From NCBI RefSeq assembly GCF_003711515.1, contig NW_021167080.1, forward strand, positions 903,200 to 967,199: a DNA stretch of 64,000 nucleotides, written 5' to 3'. Made by a program: the position numbers and the translations under genes. Numbering within the stretch: position 1 is the stretch's first letter; each line of letters starts with the position of its first letter. Source of the stretch: Sodiomyces alkalinus F11. Taxonomy: Eukaryota; Ascomycota; Sordariomycetes; Glomerellales; Plectosphaerellaceae. A model generated the notes under the pieces. It was not told where the DNA came from and searched no databases. It saw only the letters and a list, made by a program, of their open reading frames with translations. Positions 1-11,943 of this stretch are shown in pieces.

Positions 1-689
1 AAAGGGATTAGTTATCTAGTAAAGGAAACCTGTATTATTATAAAACTCTTTAGGATAACCGTCTTTATTTGGACCGGGTTTTTTCTTCCTACTTAGAGTA
101 CTTAAGGAAGATAATAAGCGTTCGGCCTTTAAACCGTAGATATAGCTATATCTAACTAAGACGTTATTCGGTATAAAGGTTCTAAGGGTAGTATAATTAG
201 TTTAAAGAGCAAAGTAAACAGGAATCTATAAATAACTATTATATAAATAAATAATATACCTAAAATATCCTTAAAATCAGTATATAAAGAGATTACCTAT
301 AGTGTTACCGTTAACTCGCACGGATCTTATTACGGTAAGAATAAAAGGATATAGGAGGTTTAATAATAGGTGTAATATATCGTCGTGGTAGATATAAGAA
401 AGGTATACACGGCTCTCTAGGGTTAGTTAACCTCTTACTATAGCAATAATAATAATATTAACTATTTTCTCGCATAACCTTCTTCTAATATTTTTCTTTT
501 CTAATCTAAGTATATATTCATAGCTCTTATACTATAGGTAAGTGGCTCTATATATCTCCCGTTAACGATTGATAAGTAATAAGGGGTAGTCTTTATTTAT
601 AATACTAAATAGTTTCTAATATTAACGCGCCGATATCCTTTATTACTATATCTAATAACCTGACTAAAAACTAGTTAGGGCTTATTATA

Positions 690-1745
690 GAGTATATAGA
701 GAATCTCTGCTAGAAGAATATAGTATTACGGCTAATACTAGGCTAGTAGAATAGTATTAATAATAATAGTAATAATACTCCTACTAGAGTAGTTAACTAG
801 GGTAAAAGCCCCGTTATTAAACTATTATCGGGTAGTAAGTATACTCCTAGTAAGTATAAAGAGAATAATAATAATAGTATTATTATAATTAATAATAATT
901 CCTTTAAGGGGTTCTCCGAGGGGGAGGGTAGTAAGGCGGTTATAGTTAACTACAGGGAGGAAAAGGAGGATAAGGATATTACGGACTCGGACACGGTTAA
1001 TAACGTTAACGAGGATAAGGATATAGCCGATACCTATAAAGGCGATAATAAGCTATAGGAGGATACTATATACACGGTTAAGGAGGACGTGGAGGGTATT
1101 TACCCCCGCGCTCCTTATAATCGTTATACGTGGCACTTCCTATATCTTAAGCTAGACGGTAGTCGTGACTATATTATCTTCAGCGCCTATAAGGAGGCGT
1201 ATACTATTAATTCGTATAAATACGAGTATTACTAAGGTAATAGTTCTCGGGGTTACGTAAAGGTAAGTAATTATAACCCCTTCCTAATAAGCTACTCCGT
1301 GGATTACTAATAGACTTCTAGATAATACTTAAGGCTAAGTTACTAGGTAAGCGTATATAGCGTTATCTAATTAAAGCTAATAAACACGGCTATTACACCG
1401 ATATATAGCTTATAAGTAAACCTTACCCCCTAAGAGAGTATGTCTTACTAACTTAGTAATAGGCCGAATTAAAAGAGCTATAAGTTTTACTACGTAAGGC
1501 TAAGAGCGGCTATTAGGCCTAGAACCGTCGGGGCTTTAGTAAGGCTCTTATAGTCCGCCGCGCCGCCGAAAAGGCGGTTCGAGATACTTAGTCTTATTAG
1601 GAGATTATAAAGAGTACGCTACTATGTTCCGTAGCTATAGGTAAACGTTTATATAAGCACCTACTTAGTAAGTAGCCGTATTAAAAGGGGGGGCTAAGGG
1701 GCGGTCGATATATAGTTACCGAGTATTTATATTAGGGGGGGGGAC
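690..1745 (+). pseudogene. antisense extra ORF downstream of L pol (degenerate, unknown)
   Basis: Opposite to L and beyond its pol C-terminus, the plus strand holds a longer-than-usual open pattern. It has an Asn/acidic low-complexity N-terminal part (about 720-1060), then a Tyr/Cys-spaced block (about 1090-1250), then a charged Ala/Lys/Glu-rich part (about 1550-1700) in another frame. Position and polarity match the antisense frames seen in elements B and E. Function is unknown. Because RIP turns Cys codons into Tyr, the Tyr spacing may be a decayed zinc-binding motif, but this is the weakest of the three cases. Confidence 0.35.
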
Positions 1746-1749
1746 TTTA

Positions 1750-4700
1750 GGCCTCAAAATTTCGCTTTTCTAGTTTTTCTATCTGATATAATAATAAGTC
1801 CTTACGGAGTAATAATTAACTTTCTAGACCCTAATTTAGGAGGTTTACGGGTTCGGTATATAAATTCCTAAAGTTCTGATACGTAAGGTGTTTCCTAGAC
1901 CTAGTATATTATGATTGAACTTTTAAGGCGTTCTAAGTGTTTATCTAAGGAGTATATCGGGACCTCCTAGTATAATACTCGCGAAGGAGTAATTCCGGGA
2001 TATTTCGCGTAGGTTCCTAAGTATTTTCTATATACTCGTAGCCTTCCTACTTAATTAGGTATTAGCGGCGGTTTTTATTATAACGGTAGGCTAAGATATC
2101 CTTAACTTCGTACTTATCAGACTCCTAAGGTTCTACCTCGACTGTTTAGGGGACTTAGACACCGTCTATATAAGGACTTTATAGCTTTAGGAGGGAAATA
2201 GGAAAGATATAGTGAATTTTTATAGTTACTGGAAGCTTTAACTTATAGGCGAGGCTATAATTCCCTATAACTTCCTTAATTTTATAGGGTTTTAGGTATT
2301 TATCCGAGAGTGTTTTATTAGGTTACTTTTACTTAATACTCTTAGTAAAAAGGAGGATATAGTTACCTTTTTTAAACTTATAGATAAGTTTATCGGTATT
2401 ATAGTACTTTATATATATCTCCTAGGCCTTCTTAATAAGGTCTACAAGTACTCTCCTATTCGTTATTAGGTATTTAATATATTTATCGGCCGATACGGCG
2501 TAGAACTTATTAGCCTTAGGGAGCGTAACGTTATTAGGTCCTCGGGGGGTATAGCCTATAAATACTATAGCGGGGGATTATTAAATCGTAGAATACTACG
2601 TAGTATTATACGTGAACTAAGCTAATAAAAGCTACTCTACCTAGTTATCCTATTAGTAGGTATAATAGGTCCGTAGGTAATACTCTAGGTTCTAATATTA
2701 GCGCTTAGTTTAACTATCGGTCTACGGATAAAACGCTATTAATAGTCGCCTCTTAAGTCCTAAGCGCCTATATAGGGTAAGCTAAAATTTACTCGTAAAT
2801 AAAGAACTATAATTAGAAATAATACTATCTAATAGGCCGAAGATAGAGAAGATACTTAACTATATAAGGTTTACTAAGCCCTCTATACTTAAACTAAAGC
2901 TATACGGGATATATAGGGTAAATTTAGTGTACCGGTATATAACGATAAGAATAGCGTCCTTTTTCCTAGCTTTATATATTATAGGTAGTAGGCCGGTAAT
3001 AAAATCGACTAAAATTTCCTGGAACGGACGGCCCGGTATAAAGAGACTCTAAAGATACCTATAGGGTTTATAATATTTAGGCTTAATCCTTTAATAAATA
3101 GGGTAAGTAAGGATAAAAGTCTTAATATCTTATTTTATATATTCTTAAAAGAAGGTGTCCGTAATACACCGAAGGGTCCTTATAATTCTATAGTATCTAG
3201 CTATAGGGTAGTTATAGAAAGTCTATAATACTTATTCCCGGAGACCGGAGTATTTCGGAATAAAAAGCCTATCGCGGAAAAAGACTAGACCTTATTTATT
3301 ATAGGACTACGGGTTAATCGGGTTACCTTCCCGTAACGACTTATAAAAGGGGTCCTTTTATTAGGCTTCCACGATATTATCCTTAAGACTAGGTAATAAT
3401 ATTATTATATCTTCGTCAGGGGTAGGGGTAATATTACGGGTAGCGTGAATAGGTCCTACTGTAAACTTTTACGTAAATACTTTAACCGGCTTCTATCACT
3501 CTATACAAAGGTTAAGACTTCCTGCTATATACGAGGGCTTCCTCGAGAGGCTATATATAGGGTTACTAATACCTAATCAGTATCGTATAATAAAGTCGTA
3601 AACTACTAACTCCTTAAGCTATCGGGCGTACTAGGCCTTTACCTTAGGTTTTTTAAGAAGGTAGCGGTGGTTTAAGTAGTCCGTTAATACCTTTACGGGG
3701 GTCTACGCGTAGGTACTATAGTATTTTTATTATCGAAAAGCTTCTATAATAGCTATAAGCTTAGTGTCCAGGGTAGAGTAATTTAACTTAGGACCTTATA
3801 GCTTCTTAGGGAAGAATATTATAGGTCTCCACTATCGGTCTACGTTAAGTTAACTAATAACTACGCCTAAGGCGAAACTCGATATATCCGGCTTAATCCG
3901 GATTAATAGTATTAGATTAAAATATCGAAGAATAAGCGCCTCTTAAAATTTCTAGTATAATAGCCGAAAAGTATCCCGCTCCTTAGAGGTTAATACGAAG
4001 ACCCTTACTCTTCCCCGTCTTTTAATAGGTTAGTTAGTAGTGCTATAATTTTAGAGTAAGCTTTAATAAACCGCCGGTAAAAACCCGTGAATCCTAAGAA
4101 AACCTGGATCTTCTTAATCGTGTCTAGCTTTTCCTAATCTCGGATAGCTTTTACCCGTTTAGGGTCTATAAAGATACTATAAAGGCTATAGATAAACCCG
4201 AGGAACTCTACTTTTTAAATCTTAAAGATATATTTCTTTGGATTAGCGTATAAGGACTATTCCCGTAACCGTTATAGGATACTCCGTATATATCGCCGAT
4301 ACGATACTATATCTAAACTATAGATTAGGATATTATTTAGGTAAATAACGTAAAAAGTGTCTATAAGTCCTTATAGAGACTTATTAATATACTATTAAGA
4401 GGAGGTAGGAGTATTATACAGACTAAAAGGTATTACTAGATACTCGTAATAACCGTACTTAGTCCGGAATACGGTTTTTTATTTATCGCCTTCTCGGATC
4501 CGTAGCCGGTAATAGGCGTCCTTACGGTCTAACTTTATATAAATCGTTAAATAAGATAAATAGTCTAAAATCTTATAAATTAGCGGGAGTAGCGTATAAT
4601 CCTTCTTAGTTACCTTATTAAGTCCTCGGTAGTCTATATATAGTCTTAGCTTTCCACCCTTCTTTAGGATAAAAAGGATAAGGGCGCTTATTAGACTAGA

Positions 4701-6945
4701 TAAAGGCCGGATCTATTATTTCGCCGAAGTATCTTTAATATACTCCCTTAAGACTATAAGTTCCTCCTCGGCTAAGGCGTAGATAGGACTAAAGGGGGGC
4801 GATTTACCCTTATTAAGTTTAATTACGTGGTCCTACTTATAGTATAGTAGGAGGCGACCGGCTTTAACTATATTAAAAATATTAGTAAAGTCTTAGTATA
4901 GTTTAGGGAGGGTATCCTTATTAGGGGGGCTAGGGGGGTTCTAGATATACTCCTAGTAGTCTTAAGGAGGGTTCTGGGTAGTAGTTATAATCTTTATAAT
5001 CTAGCCTAAACGCGTAGGATAGACGGCCGTGGTAGTCTATACTATTAAAGGGATTACCGTAGTAGCGCGGTTAATAGCCTTACGTAGCTAGCGGGTTATA
5101 GTGATAAAAGCTAATTCGGACTTCTAAAGACGAAAAGTCCCCCTCTTATCCTTCTAGTAGATACTAGGACTATGGGATTAAAGCTATAGGAGACTAAGGA
5201 TACTCTAGGCGCTATTAGGATCTAAATCTATGACGTGAAATATAATAGTTTCGGCTTAGGTCCTGCCCTAACTATCTATAATCTAGTAGATTAATTTTAT
5301 AATACCGTAGGTCTTTACCTACTAACCTAGTACTAACCACGAGATATCCTTAGTAGGTCCTAAGGGTTCGTAAGCGGGTAGGAGGCTAACGCGGTTAATA
5401 ACGTCTAAGTCCGAACCTAAGTCTATATAAGTATAGTAGGAGGTTTATTCGCTATCTTATTATATACCGCCTTATTGTAAACTAAGTTATACCTTTAGGG
5501 GACTATAGGAAAGAGGTACTAATATAGATAGCGCGCGTTCCTATTATAAGGGTTTCTGAGAAGGTATAACCTATACTTAACCTATTATAGTATTTCTCTT
5601 AGGATCCACTAGTACGGAATTAGTATTAGGTAACTTATTCTAGATATTATTCTAAGGCCTATTAGCGTTCTAATTCGTCTTCCTAGGGTCCTTTAGGCAC
5701 GATAAGCGATAATAGCCTTTTTCGTGATAATAAAAAGACTCGATTTCCTTAATAGGGGGTAATAGCCTAATACGGGGGTTCTTCTAGGGTTAATCCGATA
5801 TATCCTTATCCTATCCTTTACTGCCCTTAGTGTTATTCTGGTTATAACCACGTAAAGGGCTTAACTATCTTTTCCGCTTATCGTTATACTTAGCCTATTA
5901 ATAAGCTAATAGGGAAGAATAAGGCTAGTTATTATCCTTAGTATCCTGGATTAGGGTAACCTAGGCCTAGCGAGCGGCTATATAGAGCTCTTTAACTAAC
6001 TTCGGTAACCCTTTAGCACGGATCCGGTCTTTAAAGGGCTTTTATAACTTATTAAGAATTAACTATATACGAATTGTATCGTTAAGAATAATAGGAATTT
6101 CCGTGAAAAGTCTATTTATAAAGTCTAGGAATCTATCGTAGGACTAGTCTAGTTTCTGCCGTTTACGGTCGGACAATAGTTATTCCGTGATAGATATCTC
6201 CCGGGTATTATCGTTAACTAGTAGATTAGCGAGGAACTTCTCTATATCTTCCTAAATAGCTCCTCCTTTATAATTTATATATCCGAAGGTAGTCCTCTAG
6301 TATTAACGCTATAATGACTTAGTAGTCTATAAAAGACTATTAAAGGCGTAGAAGATTTTAGATACTTTAGTACGAAAGTGGTTAGGGTTTATAGCGATCC
6401 GGGACTCGATATCCTCGACGAAAATAAGATATCTATTATAGGATACTCTATCCTACTTACGGACGTTTATATTAATTTTAATTACCTTATTACCCTATAT
6501 TAGTATACCTAAAAAAGACCGGGAGGGCTTTTAGGAGGTTATAAGGGTAATAGTATCGGGGTTAATACCGCTACGTAGAAATTCGAGCCGGCGTTCTTTC
6601 TTTTTCCTTTTAAGGCGTAGTTCGAGATAACGGGTCTCCGCTATAAGTTTAGTATCTTAGAGGTCTATTATAGGGAGATTCTAAAGGTCTAAGTAATCAC
6701 GTCGCGTTATATAGTTATCCCCTTATCCTTTAGTATTAGGAGTATTAGGATTAGGGGTATTATCGGAGGGAGGAGGGGGCGAAAGGGAAGAGGATCCTTT
6801 GTCGTTATTATCTATAGGTCCTATAGGAGGGGGAATTAACGGATTAGCGCGTTAAGGTATAATAGCCTCCTAGGGTTCTGCTAATAACTGGTTTTTAGTA
6901 TTACGTGGGTCGGATTAGTCGTTATAATTCCTATTAGTCGTTATA
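1750..6945 (-). pseudogene. gag-pol of Gypsy element L (broken)
   Basis: Minus-strand remains of a Gypsy polyprotein with the order gag, protease region, RT, RNase H, integrase. The gag begins near 6.95 kb with a Pro/Asn-rich N-terminus. Its CCHC knuckle near 5.69 kb keeps the spacing, but first cysteines read Tyr or Ser. The RT motif is YLNN instead of YLDD. The integrase core near 2.9-3.0 kb is recognised by a stretch reading VDFITGLLPI. The many TAG/TAA codons in every domain mean no protein can be made. Domain edges are approximate, because they were read by eye from interrupted frames. Confidence 0.65.
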
Positions 6946-6973
6946 CCCGTGTAGAACGGAAGAATAAATAAAA

Positions 6974-7057
6974 TATTATAAGTATACTATAAGGAGTAAT
7001 AGGTAACTGCTAAATAACACAGGACTACTTAGGGACTAGTAGGAACTAAAAAGGGGG
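6974..7057 (-). repeat. Possible U5 end of L 5' LTR (truncated)
   Basis: On the minus strand this ends in a sequence resembling the U5 ends of D and E (CTATTACTCCTTATA-like followed by a TATAATA end) and is immediately followed by the gag leader of L. Only about 84 bp is visible before the oppositely oriented LTR M starts. The head-to-head join is unexplained. It could be a truncation followed by insertion, or a rearrangement. Confidence 0.4.
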
Positions 7058-7489
7058 TATCGTGATAAGATTATTCGTTAAGTCCCTTTAAGACTCTAGG
7101 AACTATAGAAGGCACTCCCCTCTTTATACCTACCTAAGGTCTTCTAACTAAGTGGGTAGCGAGAGGCCTCCTTAGGACTAAGTTTAGGTGTAAGCTAGTT
7201 CCTAAGCTAACCAGCTTACTAGATCTAAGCTAGCTTCTAAGCTAACCAGCTTACTAAACCTTAACGCGTCGTATCTCTAATAGTCTAACCTGACTACGAT
7301 CCCCCTATCTATATATAAGTCTAGTGCTAGTCCTATAGCAACGTATAAGCACTATGTATTCCGATAGCTAGCGATTAATCTAATTCTTTAGCTATACCCA
7401 CGTTCTAATCCCACTATAATCCTGTTATAATTATACCTGGTTTCTTACTTAACCCTACCTTTTTACTCTTTACGACTACCTATTGAATA
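7058..7489 (+). repeat. LTR M, Gypsy-type, plus orientation
   Basis: A 432-bp block preceded by a polypurine tract (7048-7057, aaaaaggggg), starting TATCGTG (from TGTCGTG) and ending TTGAATA (from TTGAACA). A TATA-like run lies near 7309-7318. The last ~120 bp match the U5 of element D (about 38725-38855) in the same orientation, so this is an LTR in plus sense. It abuts Copia element K at 7490. No partner LTR is in the window, so it may be a 3' LTR or a solo LTR. Confidence 0.55.
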
Positions 7490-8191
7490 GAACCACCGCT
7501 ATAGCTGCGGAACTATTAGCACTACTATTACTATAGAGATACTATCGGCACCGCTATTACTGTAGAGATACCCTCGGCACCGCTATTACTACGGAGATAC
7601 TACTAAAAGATATCTATTAAAGGCTACGCCCGCGGGAGATATAACTAATAGCTACGCCTATAGGGGGTGGATTTAAACGTGTTATTATTATAGGAGCTCT
7701 TCCAGAGCGTCTCCGCGATAGGATTAAACGGGCGGCGATTAACCTAATCGGACTAATTAGAAGCCGGGGATTAAGATTACAGGGAACGAATTAAACGATT
7801 AAGAGGATCGGGTTAAGAGCGTTTTTAAGAGCCTTTTCGAGGACTATTTTCACGATAAAAAGGATTAAGAGCTATTCAGTTTAAACCGAGGCCTCTAATT
7901 AGCTAATCGGCCTGGAAAAGTGGATCTGCCCTAACTAAGGGGGTGTATCGTATCAGTATAAGCCTCGGGGATAGGCATAAGCCTCGGGGGTAAGTATAGG
8001 CCTCGGGGGTGGAAATAATAAGGGTGGACCCACGGTAAAATACCAGATAGGATCTAAATAGAGCAGTACTTCCGGAGGAGTACTACCCCTTATAAAAATA
8101 GGGCAATCGGTCTCGCACACGTTATAAGTTAACATAATACACACACGCGAAGATTTCTCCCAAGTTAGAAGAGTGTATTTAACCTGCGATA
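7490..8191 (+). mobile_element. Copia element K, 3' remnant (A-family)
   Basis: The last part of a Copia element related to A. It begins inside the Thr/Ala repeat coding stretch (accgctattactacgg-type units, 7496-7600) and runs through a non-coding tail to a polypurine tract (ctaactaaggggg) and a 3' LTR. The tail (about 7830-7943) resembles A at about 36860-36944. The rest of K lies to the left, interrupted by L/M, or was lost. The order implies that M/L arrived in K. Confidence 0.65.
7946..8191 (+). repeat. 3' LTR of Copia element K
   Basis: A 246-bp LTR directly after a polypurine tract. It starts TATCGTATCAG (from TGTCG) and ends CCTGCGATA (from GCGACA). It shares with the A LTR the run from aataataagggtgga to the end and the same inverted TGTCG/CGACA termini, but is 38 bp shorter. 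It is the last repeat before the gene island. Confidence 0.7.
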
Positions 8192-8993
8192 CGAGCTATC
8201 TTATTAACGCGTTGTTAAATTAACTAACACGCTTTTAGTGAAAATTATACTCTAATCCTAGAAAGGGATCCATAGGTGGTATGTAACCCGGGAAAAGGGA
8301 TAGAAGATTAAGGATTAGAGATCCTATTAGGTTTTTAACCTGTTTTTTTCTTAATGACGGAAGTAGCGGCTTATAACCTATAAAAAGTGTGATATAAAAG
8401 CGTATATTAAGTGTGTATAAAGGAAGCTATCTAGATTGCTCGGCTAAAGCCTTAAGGAGGTTTAGCTACCTAGATACGGTAACCTGATTAGTTGGCCGTG
8501 TGCACAGACCACCACCGCAATAGTATATTGTAGTTATTACTTTAGTATGTATTTAAATTTATTTTAAATGGCTTTTAGCTATTCTCTAAAAAACTACGTA
8601 TAACCTTAGGTAGTTTTTATTTTATTTTAACTACCGTAAATATGCGTTTATATCTTATCATACAATGGCCTTGTTAACGCGTCTAAAAGACAAACAAGTA
8701 TTATGCCTATACGTTAATGCGTAGAAAAGTCCGAACTAGTTTATAATCGTGTCGAACACATCGTCTTCGAATCCGAGCAGACCTAGGACAAGGGACATAG
8801 CACGAATGCATGTCAAATTTGATTGCTTTGAACAGGCCATGGTCTTGTAACTGGCGGTCAAAGCTGATGCCGTAGGAATAATACCTCTTAGCTCTAAATA
8901 AACCCAACGCCAATCCCCGAGTTCCATAACGCCCTACGTCCAATGCTAATCCTCAAATGCTCGGAAGAAGCTACAGCCATTTCAAAATGCCCT
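8192..8993. other. Intergenic: repeat edge to ATG15 3' flank
   Basis: There is no gene here. The left half (to about 8480) is AT-rich with few CA/TG and includes an imperfect inverted repeat around 8430-8475 (ctatctaga ... cctagata). From about 8480 onward CA and TG are normal again, so the mutated-to-unmutated transition lies several hundred bases inside the island edge and not at the LTR end. The 3' UTR of ATG15 lies at the right end. Confidence 0.6.
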
Positions 8994-10823
8994 TTATATT
9001 TCCTCGGGTTCCCACTCAATTACTGCCATATCCCACTCCCGGCACCACCCAAACCAGCTCCTCTGCCGGCAGGTTGGCTCCAATGGGGGGGCTTTGGAGA
9101 TGGGGGATGAACTTGGTGCTGTTATGGTCGGTGCTTCGGTAATGGAAGGGCTCGCGTGGGAAGTCGCCGAAGTTGGGTCGTCGTAACATCCCCAGAACCG
9201 CCCTGGTATAAGACAAGTAGTCGTTGTCTCAGACGTCGTAGTGGCATCGGTTGTCGTTGTCGTTGTCATTGATGCCGTCTTGTCCTTGCAGCCGAACCAT
9301 CCCGGAGTCTCGCATGTGGAAGTCGAAGTCGAAGTTACACTAGTCGTTGACGCGATACCTGTCGTCGTCTCATCCAGGCATCCCCACCAGCCAGGTGTCT
9401 TGCAAGTCTCTGTCCGCGTTCGTGTTGTGGATGTCGTCGAGGGCAGAGATGTCGTAGTAGTTTCGGTCCCGTTGCTCTCGTACATCTTCCATTTGGCGCA
9501 ATCGCGGCATTCGGGCGTCGAGGCGCACTTGGGCACTTCGTCGTACTGCAAGATGACATCGTTTATAACGGACCTGATACGGTGCGTCCCGATGCCCACT
9601 CTCCACCCTTTGTCGGCAACCACGTCGTACACGCATTCCTGTCCCGTATGGCAGGCCGATTCCAGCGCGTAGCCAGCAAAGGAACACGAGGCCGTTGCCC
9701 CATGGCAGGTTCCTATGTAGACCGGGTCTGCGGTGTGGCCAAAGTGGAAAGCCCCAGTATTCTTGCGCGCCTGGGGCAGGTCTTGCCGAGCGCCTGGCGG
9801 AACTGGCAGGCCTAGCCGCCCGGCCGCCAGCGCTTCTGGAACTGCTTCAAAAGTGACGACGGGTAGGCCATAGGTCAAGCCCATGAGAGAACTGACAGCC
9901 CCGCCAAGAGAGTGCCCAACGAGCCAGACGTTGGAATGAGGGTACAGCTCGGTAACGTTCGAGTACAGCTCCCGGGCGGCTGCGTAGTACCGGTGCTCTT
10001 CTCGGAGAGCCTCGACGACGCAGGTGTTGTTGCAAGTATAGGTCGAAGTGGCACAGTCGCAAACTTGATGCCACGTCCACTGTCCCTGCTGCGCGCAGCA
10101 GCAGCTGAAAAACAAATTGTCGTTGACCTTGTCGTTTGTCGTAGTCCCTTCTCCGTCGAAAACGGCCATGCTGGTGCCCTTGAGCCCTATCACGATGGTC
10201 GAGTTGGTCTCGTCGGCGAATACGTGGCCACGCAGTCCGTCATCCTCCCACCCAAAGTCCAAGTCTTTGTGAAAGGGATCCCCGACATCCTCCCAATCTG
10301 CCTCATCCTCGTTCTCCACGTAAGCGTTCGCAGCCATGAGGGCGAGGCTCAAGACTGTGTTCTTGTCGGACGTATCCGGACCTGACGTTTCATCAATAGT
10401 CCAGGCTGTTGGGGAGAGTGTTGTGACATATCCACGCTCACGGGCAGCGGCAACCATGGGGTCGACGGTCGATGGCCGGCGGTCTACCAACCTCTCTATG
10501 TTGAGGGGTACACTTCGTGCTCTCAAAGGTCCTAGCTCTTCTTTTTCGTATTCATCCTCTGCTGCCAGCCAGACTCGTGGCTCAGATCGAATGCCGACGT
10601 CTTGTTTCCGATGGAGTCGAGGGTATCGATACGTTCCGTGATGGTAGATGTGTCGGAGCTTGAAGGTGTGCTCTGCTGGTACAGACGGTGGCGGATGGAG
10701 TGGTGATGGGAGTACGGGTCCTGGAAGAATCACAGCATCTTCAGGACTCAGAGCATCGGAGAGAAGCGGCGCCACCCCGACCAGGAGCCAGAACAGCTCC
10801 CGTCTTCTCCAGTCGAAGTGCAT
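8994..10823 (-). CDS. ATG15: Atg15, vacuolar phospholipase/lipase of autophagic bodies
   Basis: A single-exon gene of 609 codons. Family knowledge: Atg15 is a membrane-anchored lipase that reaches the vacuole via the multivesicular-body route and breaks autophagic-body membranes. Seen here: a short N-terminus, then a hydrophobic anchor at about residues 10-26, a lumenal class-3-lipase-like domain at about 150-430, the nucleophile elbow GHSLGG (Ser305), HTADPVY (Asp366) and GTHRI (His414). The D-to-H spacing of 48 residues is the same as I recall for yeast Atg15. A Cys cluster (CCCAQQ, 240s) and two C-terminal CxxCxxC-like stretches follow the family. The tail (about 450-605) is Ser/Thr-rich with four Cys-Pro-Gly-Trp repeats. 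It is divergent from the GEF gene across 1.1 kb. The ATG at 10823 is the first in frame that places the anchor correctly, and no intron is needed. Confidence 0.93.
   Translation of the reverse strand: MHFDWRRRELFWLLVGVAPLLSDALSPEDAVILPGPVLPSPLHPPPSVPAEHTFKLRHIYHHGTYRYPRLHRKQDVGIRSEPRVWLAAEDEYEKEELGPLRARSVPLNIERLVDRRPSTVDPMVAAARERGYVTTLSPTAWTIDETSGPDTSDKNTVLSLALMAANAYVENEDEADWEDVGDPFHKDLDFGWEDDGLRGHVFADETNSTIVIGLKGTSMAVFDGEGTTTNDKVNDNLFFSCCCAQQGQWTWHQVCDCATSTYTCNNTCVVEALREEHRYYAAARELYSNVTELYPHSNVWLVGHSLGGAVSSLMGLTYGLPVVTFEAVPEALAAGRLGLPVPPGARQDLPQARKNTGAFHFGHTADPVYIGTCHGATASCSFAGYALESACHTGQECVYDVVADKGWRVGIGTHRIRSVINDVILQYDEVPKCASTPECRDCAKWKMYESNGTETTTTSLPSTTSTTRTRTETCKTPGWWGCLDETTTGIASTTSVTSTSTSTCETPGWFGCKDKTASMTTTTTTDATTTSETTTTCLIPGRFWGCYDDPTSATSHASPSITEAPTITAPSSSPISKAPPLEPTCRQRSWFGWCREWDMAVIEWEPEEI
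9003..9480 (-). repeat. Four Cys-rich PGW repeats in the ATG15 C-terminus
   Basis: Within the coding sequence the tail carries four copies of a short motif: [28 protein letters not shown] and [10 protein letters not shown]. They are separated by long Thr/Ser runs (TTTTTT and similar). The linkers give the purine/pyrimidine-skewed GTCGTNGT pattern on the plus strand. The repeat copies degrade toward the C-terminus. The role of the repeats is not known to me. Confidence 0.8.
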
Positions 10824-11943
10824 GGGTATCGAAGCGGCAACAAGGAGAAAGGGGCACGGATCCGAAACGGTGGAAGTTCCCTTGGTGATATGATTTTAGA
10901 TCGAACGACGCAAATTTCAATAAAGTCAACAAGCCATTAGAGGGAGAGCCAAATAGCAATCAATGGTGACAGAAGGTGAGACAGGAACTTGGTATGGCGT
11001 TGTGCAGAAAGGAAGTAAGTAGCTACCATCATGATGCAGGCCACTCTGCCTGCCTAACAAACTCCGTTGTAGGGAGGTTCGTTGACGTCGCCAAGTCACG
11101 CACCCGGGGGTCTCACATGATCGACGGAGACACGTGCGGGGATCTATCGGTATCCACTTGACATGATAGATAACACTGTACGGCACGTATCATAAGCGTA
11201 CATATTCTGAGCGAAGTAATACTCCGTTCTCCGTTGTTGCGGCACATCGCCGTGCTTACACTGTTCTGTCCAGTGGCCATCTTTCGTATAAGATTCCATC
11301 TCTGATTAGGTACTCTGTAGAAGTAGCATGAAGTTCCGACAGGGCCTGTATTTCATCGCATCCTATCTGCCTTTCTCTAGGTAGGTACCTATGCACGGTG
11401 CGTGTACAGTCAGTTATGAACCTTGGTGTCTTCCGTAATCGGAGTTATGTATTACATGATGAGTACTCCGTACTCGCGTCAACAAGTAATTACCCTAGGC
11501 ATCCGTCCATACCTAAGGTAGGTACTCTAATAAGGTAATTACATGTTAAGGGTCTTAATTGCAAGCTGATACCAAATTCCAAACACTAAGTTCCCCCAAG
11601 GTTCACAGTACTCCGTACAGCTCGTTGAACCACGTGTATCAGACGTTCCATCCAAGCCGTCAGAATTCCATTTCGTCTTCGTTCTGTAACACCAAATATT
11701 GTCGCCTAGTTCATCCAAATGGTTGGACATTCATCTCGTCACATCTCAAACGCTTGAGGCGTACTACCACTTCTAGCTTTCGTTCCATGTCCACGAGCCT
11801 TGCAGCAGCAACTGCCCAGCTTTCGGTTGCCGCAGCACTTCCGTGTCCCAAAACCGGCTCGACTCCCCGCCGCACACTCCCTTGAGCTGATTTCAACCAC
11901 CAGCACCAGCACCAGCACCAGCACCAGCACCATAACCCTCCCG
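10824..11943. promoter_or_regulatory. Divergent intergenic region ATG15 / VPS9 gene
   Basis: 1.12 kb of unmutated DNA holding both promoters and 5' UTRs. It has palindromic TAGGTACCTA-like elements (about 11378-11390 and 11508-11526) and CACGTG-type boxes (about 11131 and 11635). A (CAGCAC)n microsatellite (about 11894-11934) sits just before the GEF start. Several upstream ATGs out of frame with the GEF (for example 11787) could form uORFs. I see no convincing gene in it. Confidence 0.6.
11894..11934 (+). repeat. (CAGCAC)n microsatellite in GEF 5' leader
   Basis: About seven tandem ACCAGC units end ten bases before the GEF start codon. They are in frame with it and would add a Thr-Ser run if a non-ATG start were used. 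No in-frame ATG lies upstream, so they are called 5' UTR. Confidence 0.8.

Larger units (their letters stand above)
1..7057 (-). mobile_element. Ty3/Gypsy retrotransposon L, partial, RIP-mutated
   Basis: A degenerate Gypsy-type element read on the minus strand, cut by the left window edge. From right to left it shows a gag region with a mutated zinc knuckle (about 5.7 kb), reverse transcriptase (about 4.0-4.8 kb, catalytic motif at 4332-4343 reading YLNN), RNase H, integrase (about 2.4-3.5 kb) and the pol C-terminal tail ending near 1.75 kb. An apparent U5 end with adjacent gag leader lies at about 6974. Further left is an antisense open region (690-1750). The 3' LTR is outside the window. 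Stops occur every few codons, as expected after C-to-T changes at CpA. The right end is not resolved because an oppositely oriented LTR (M) abuts it. Confidence 0.75.
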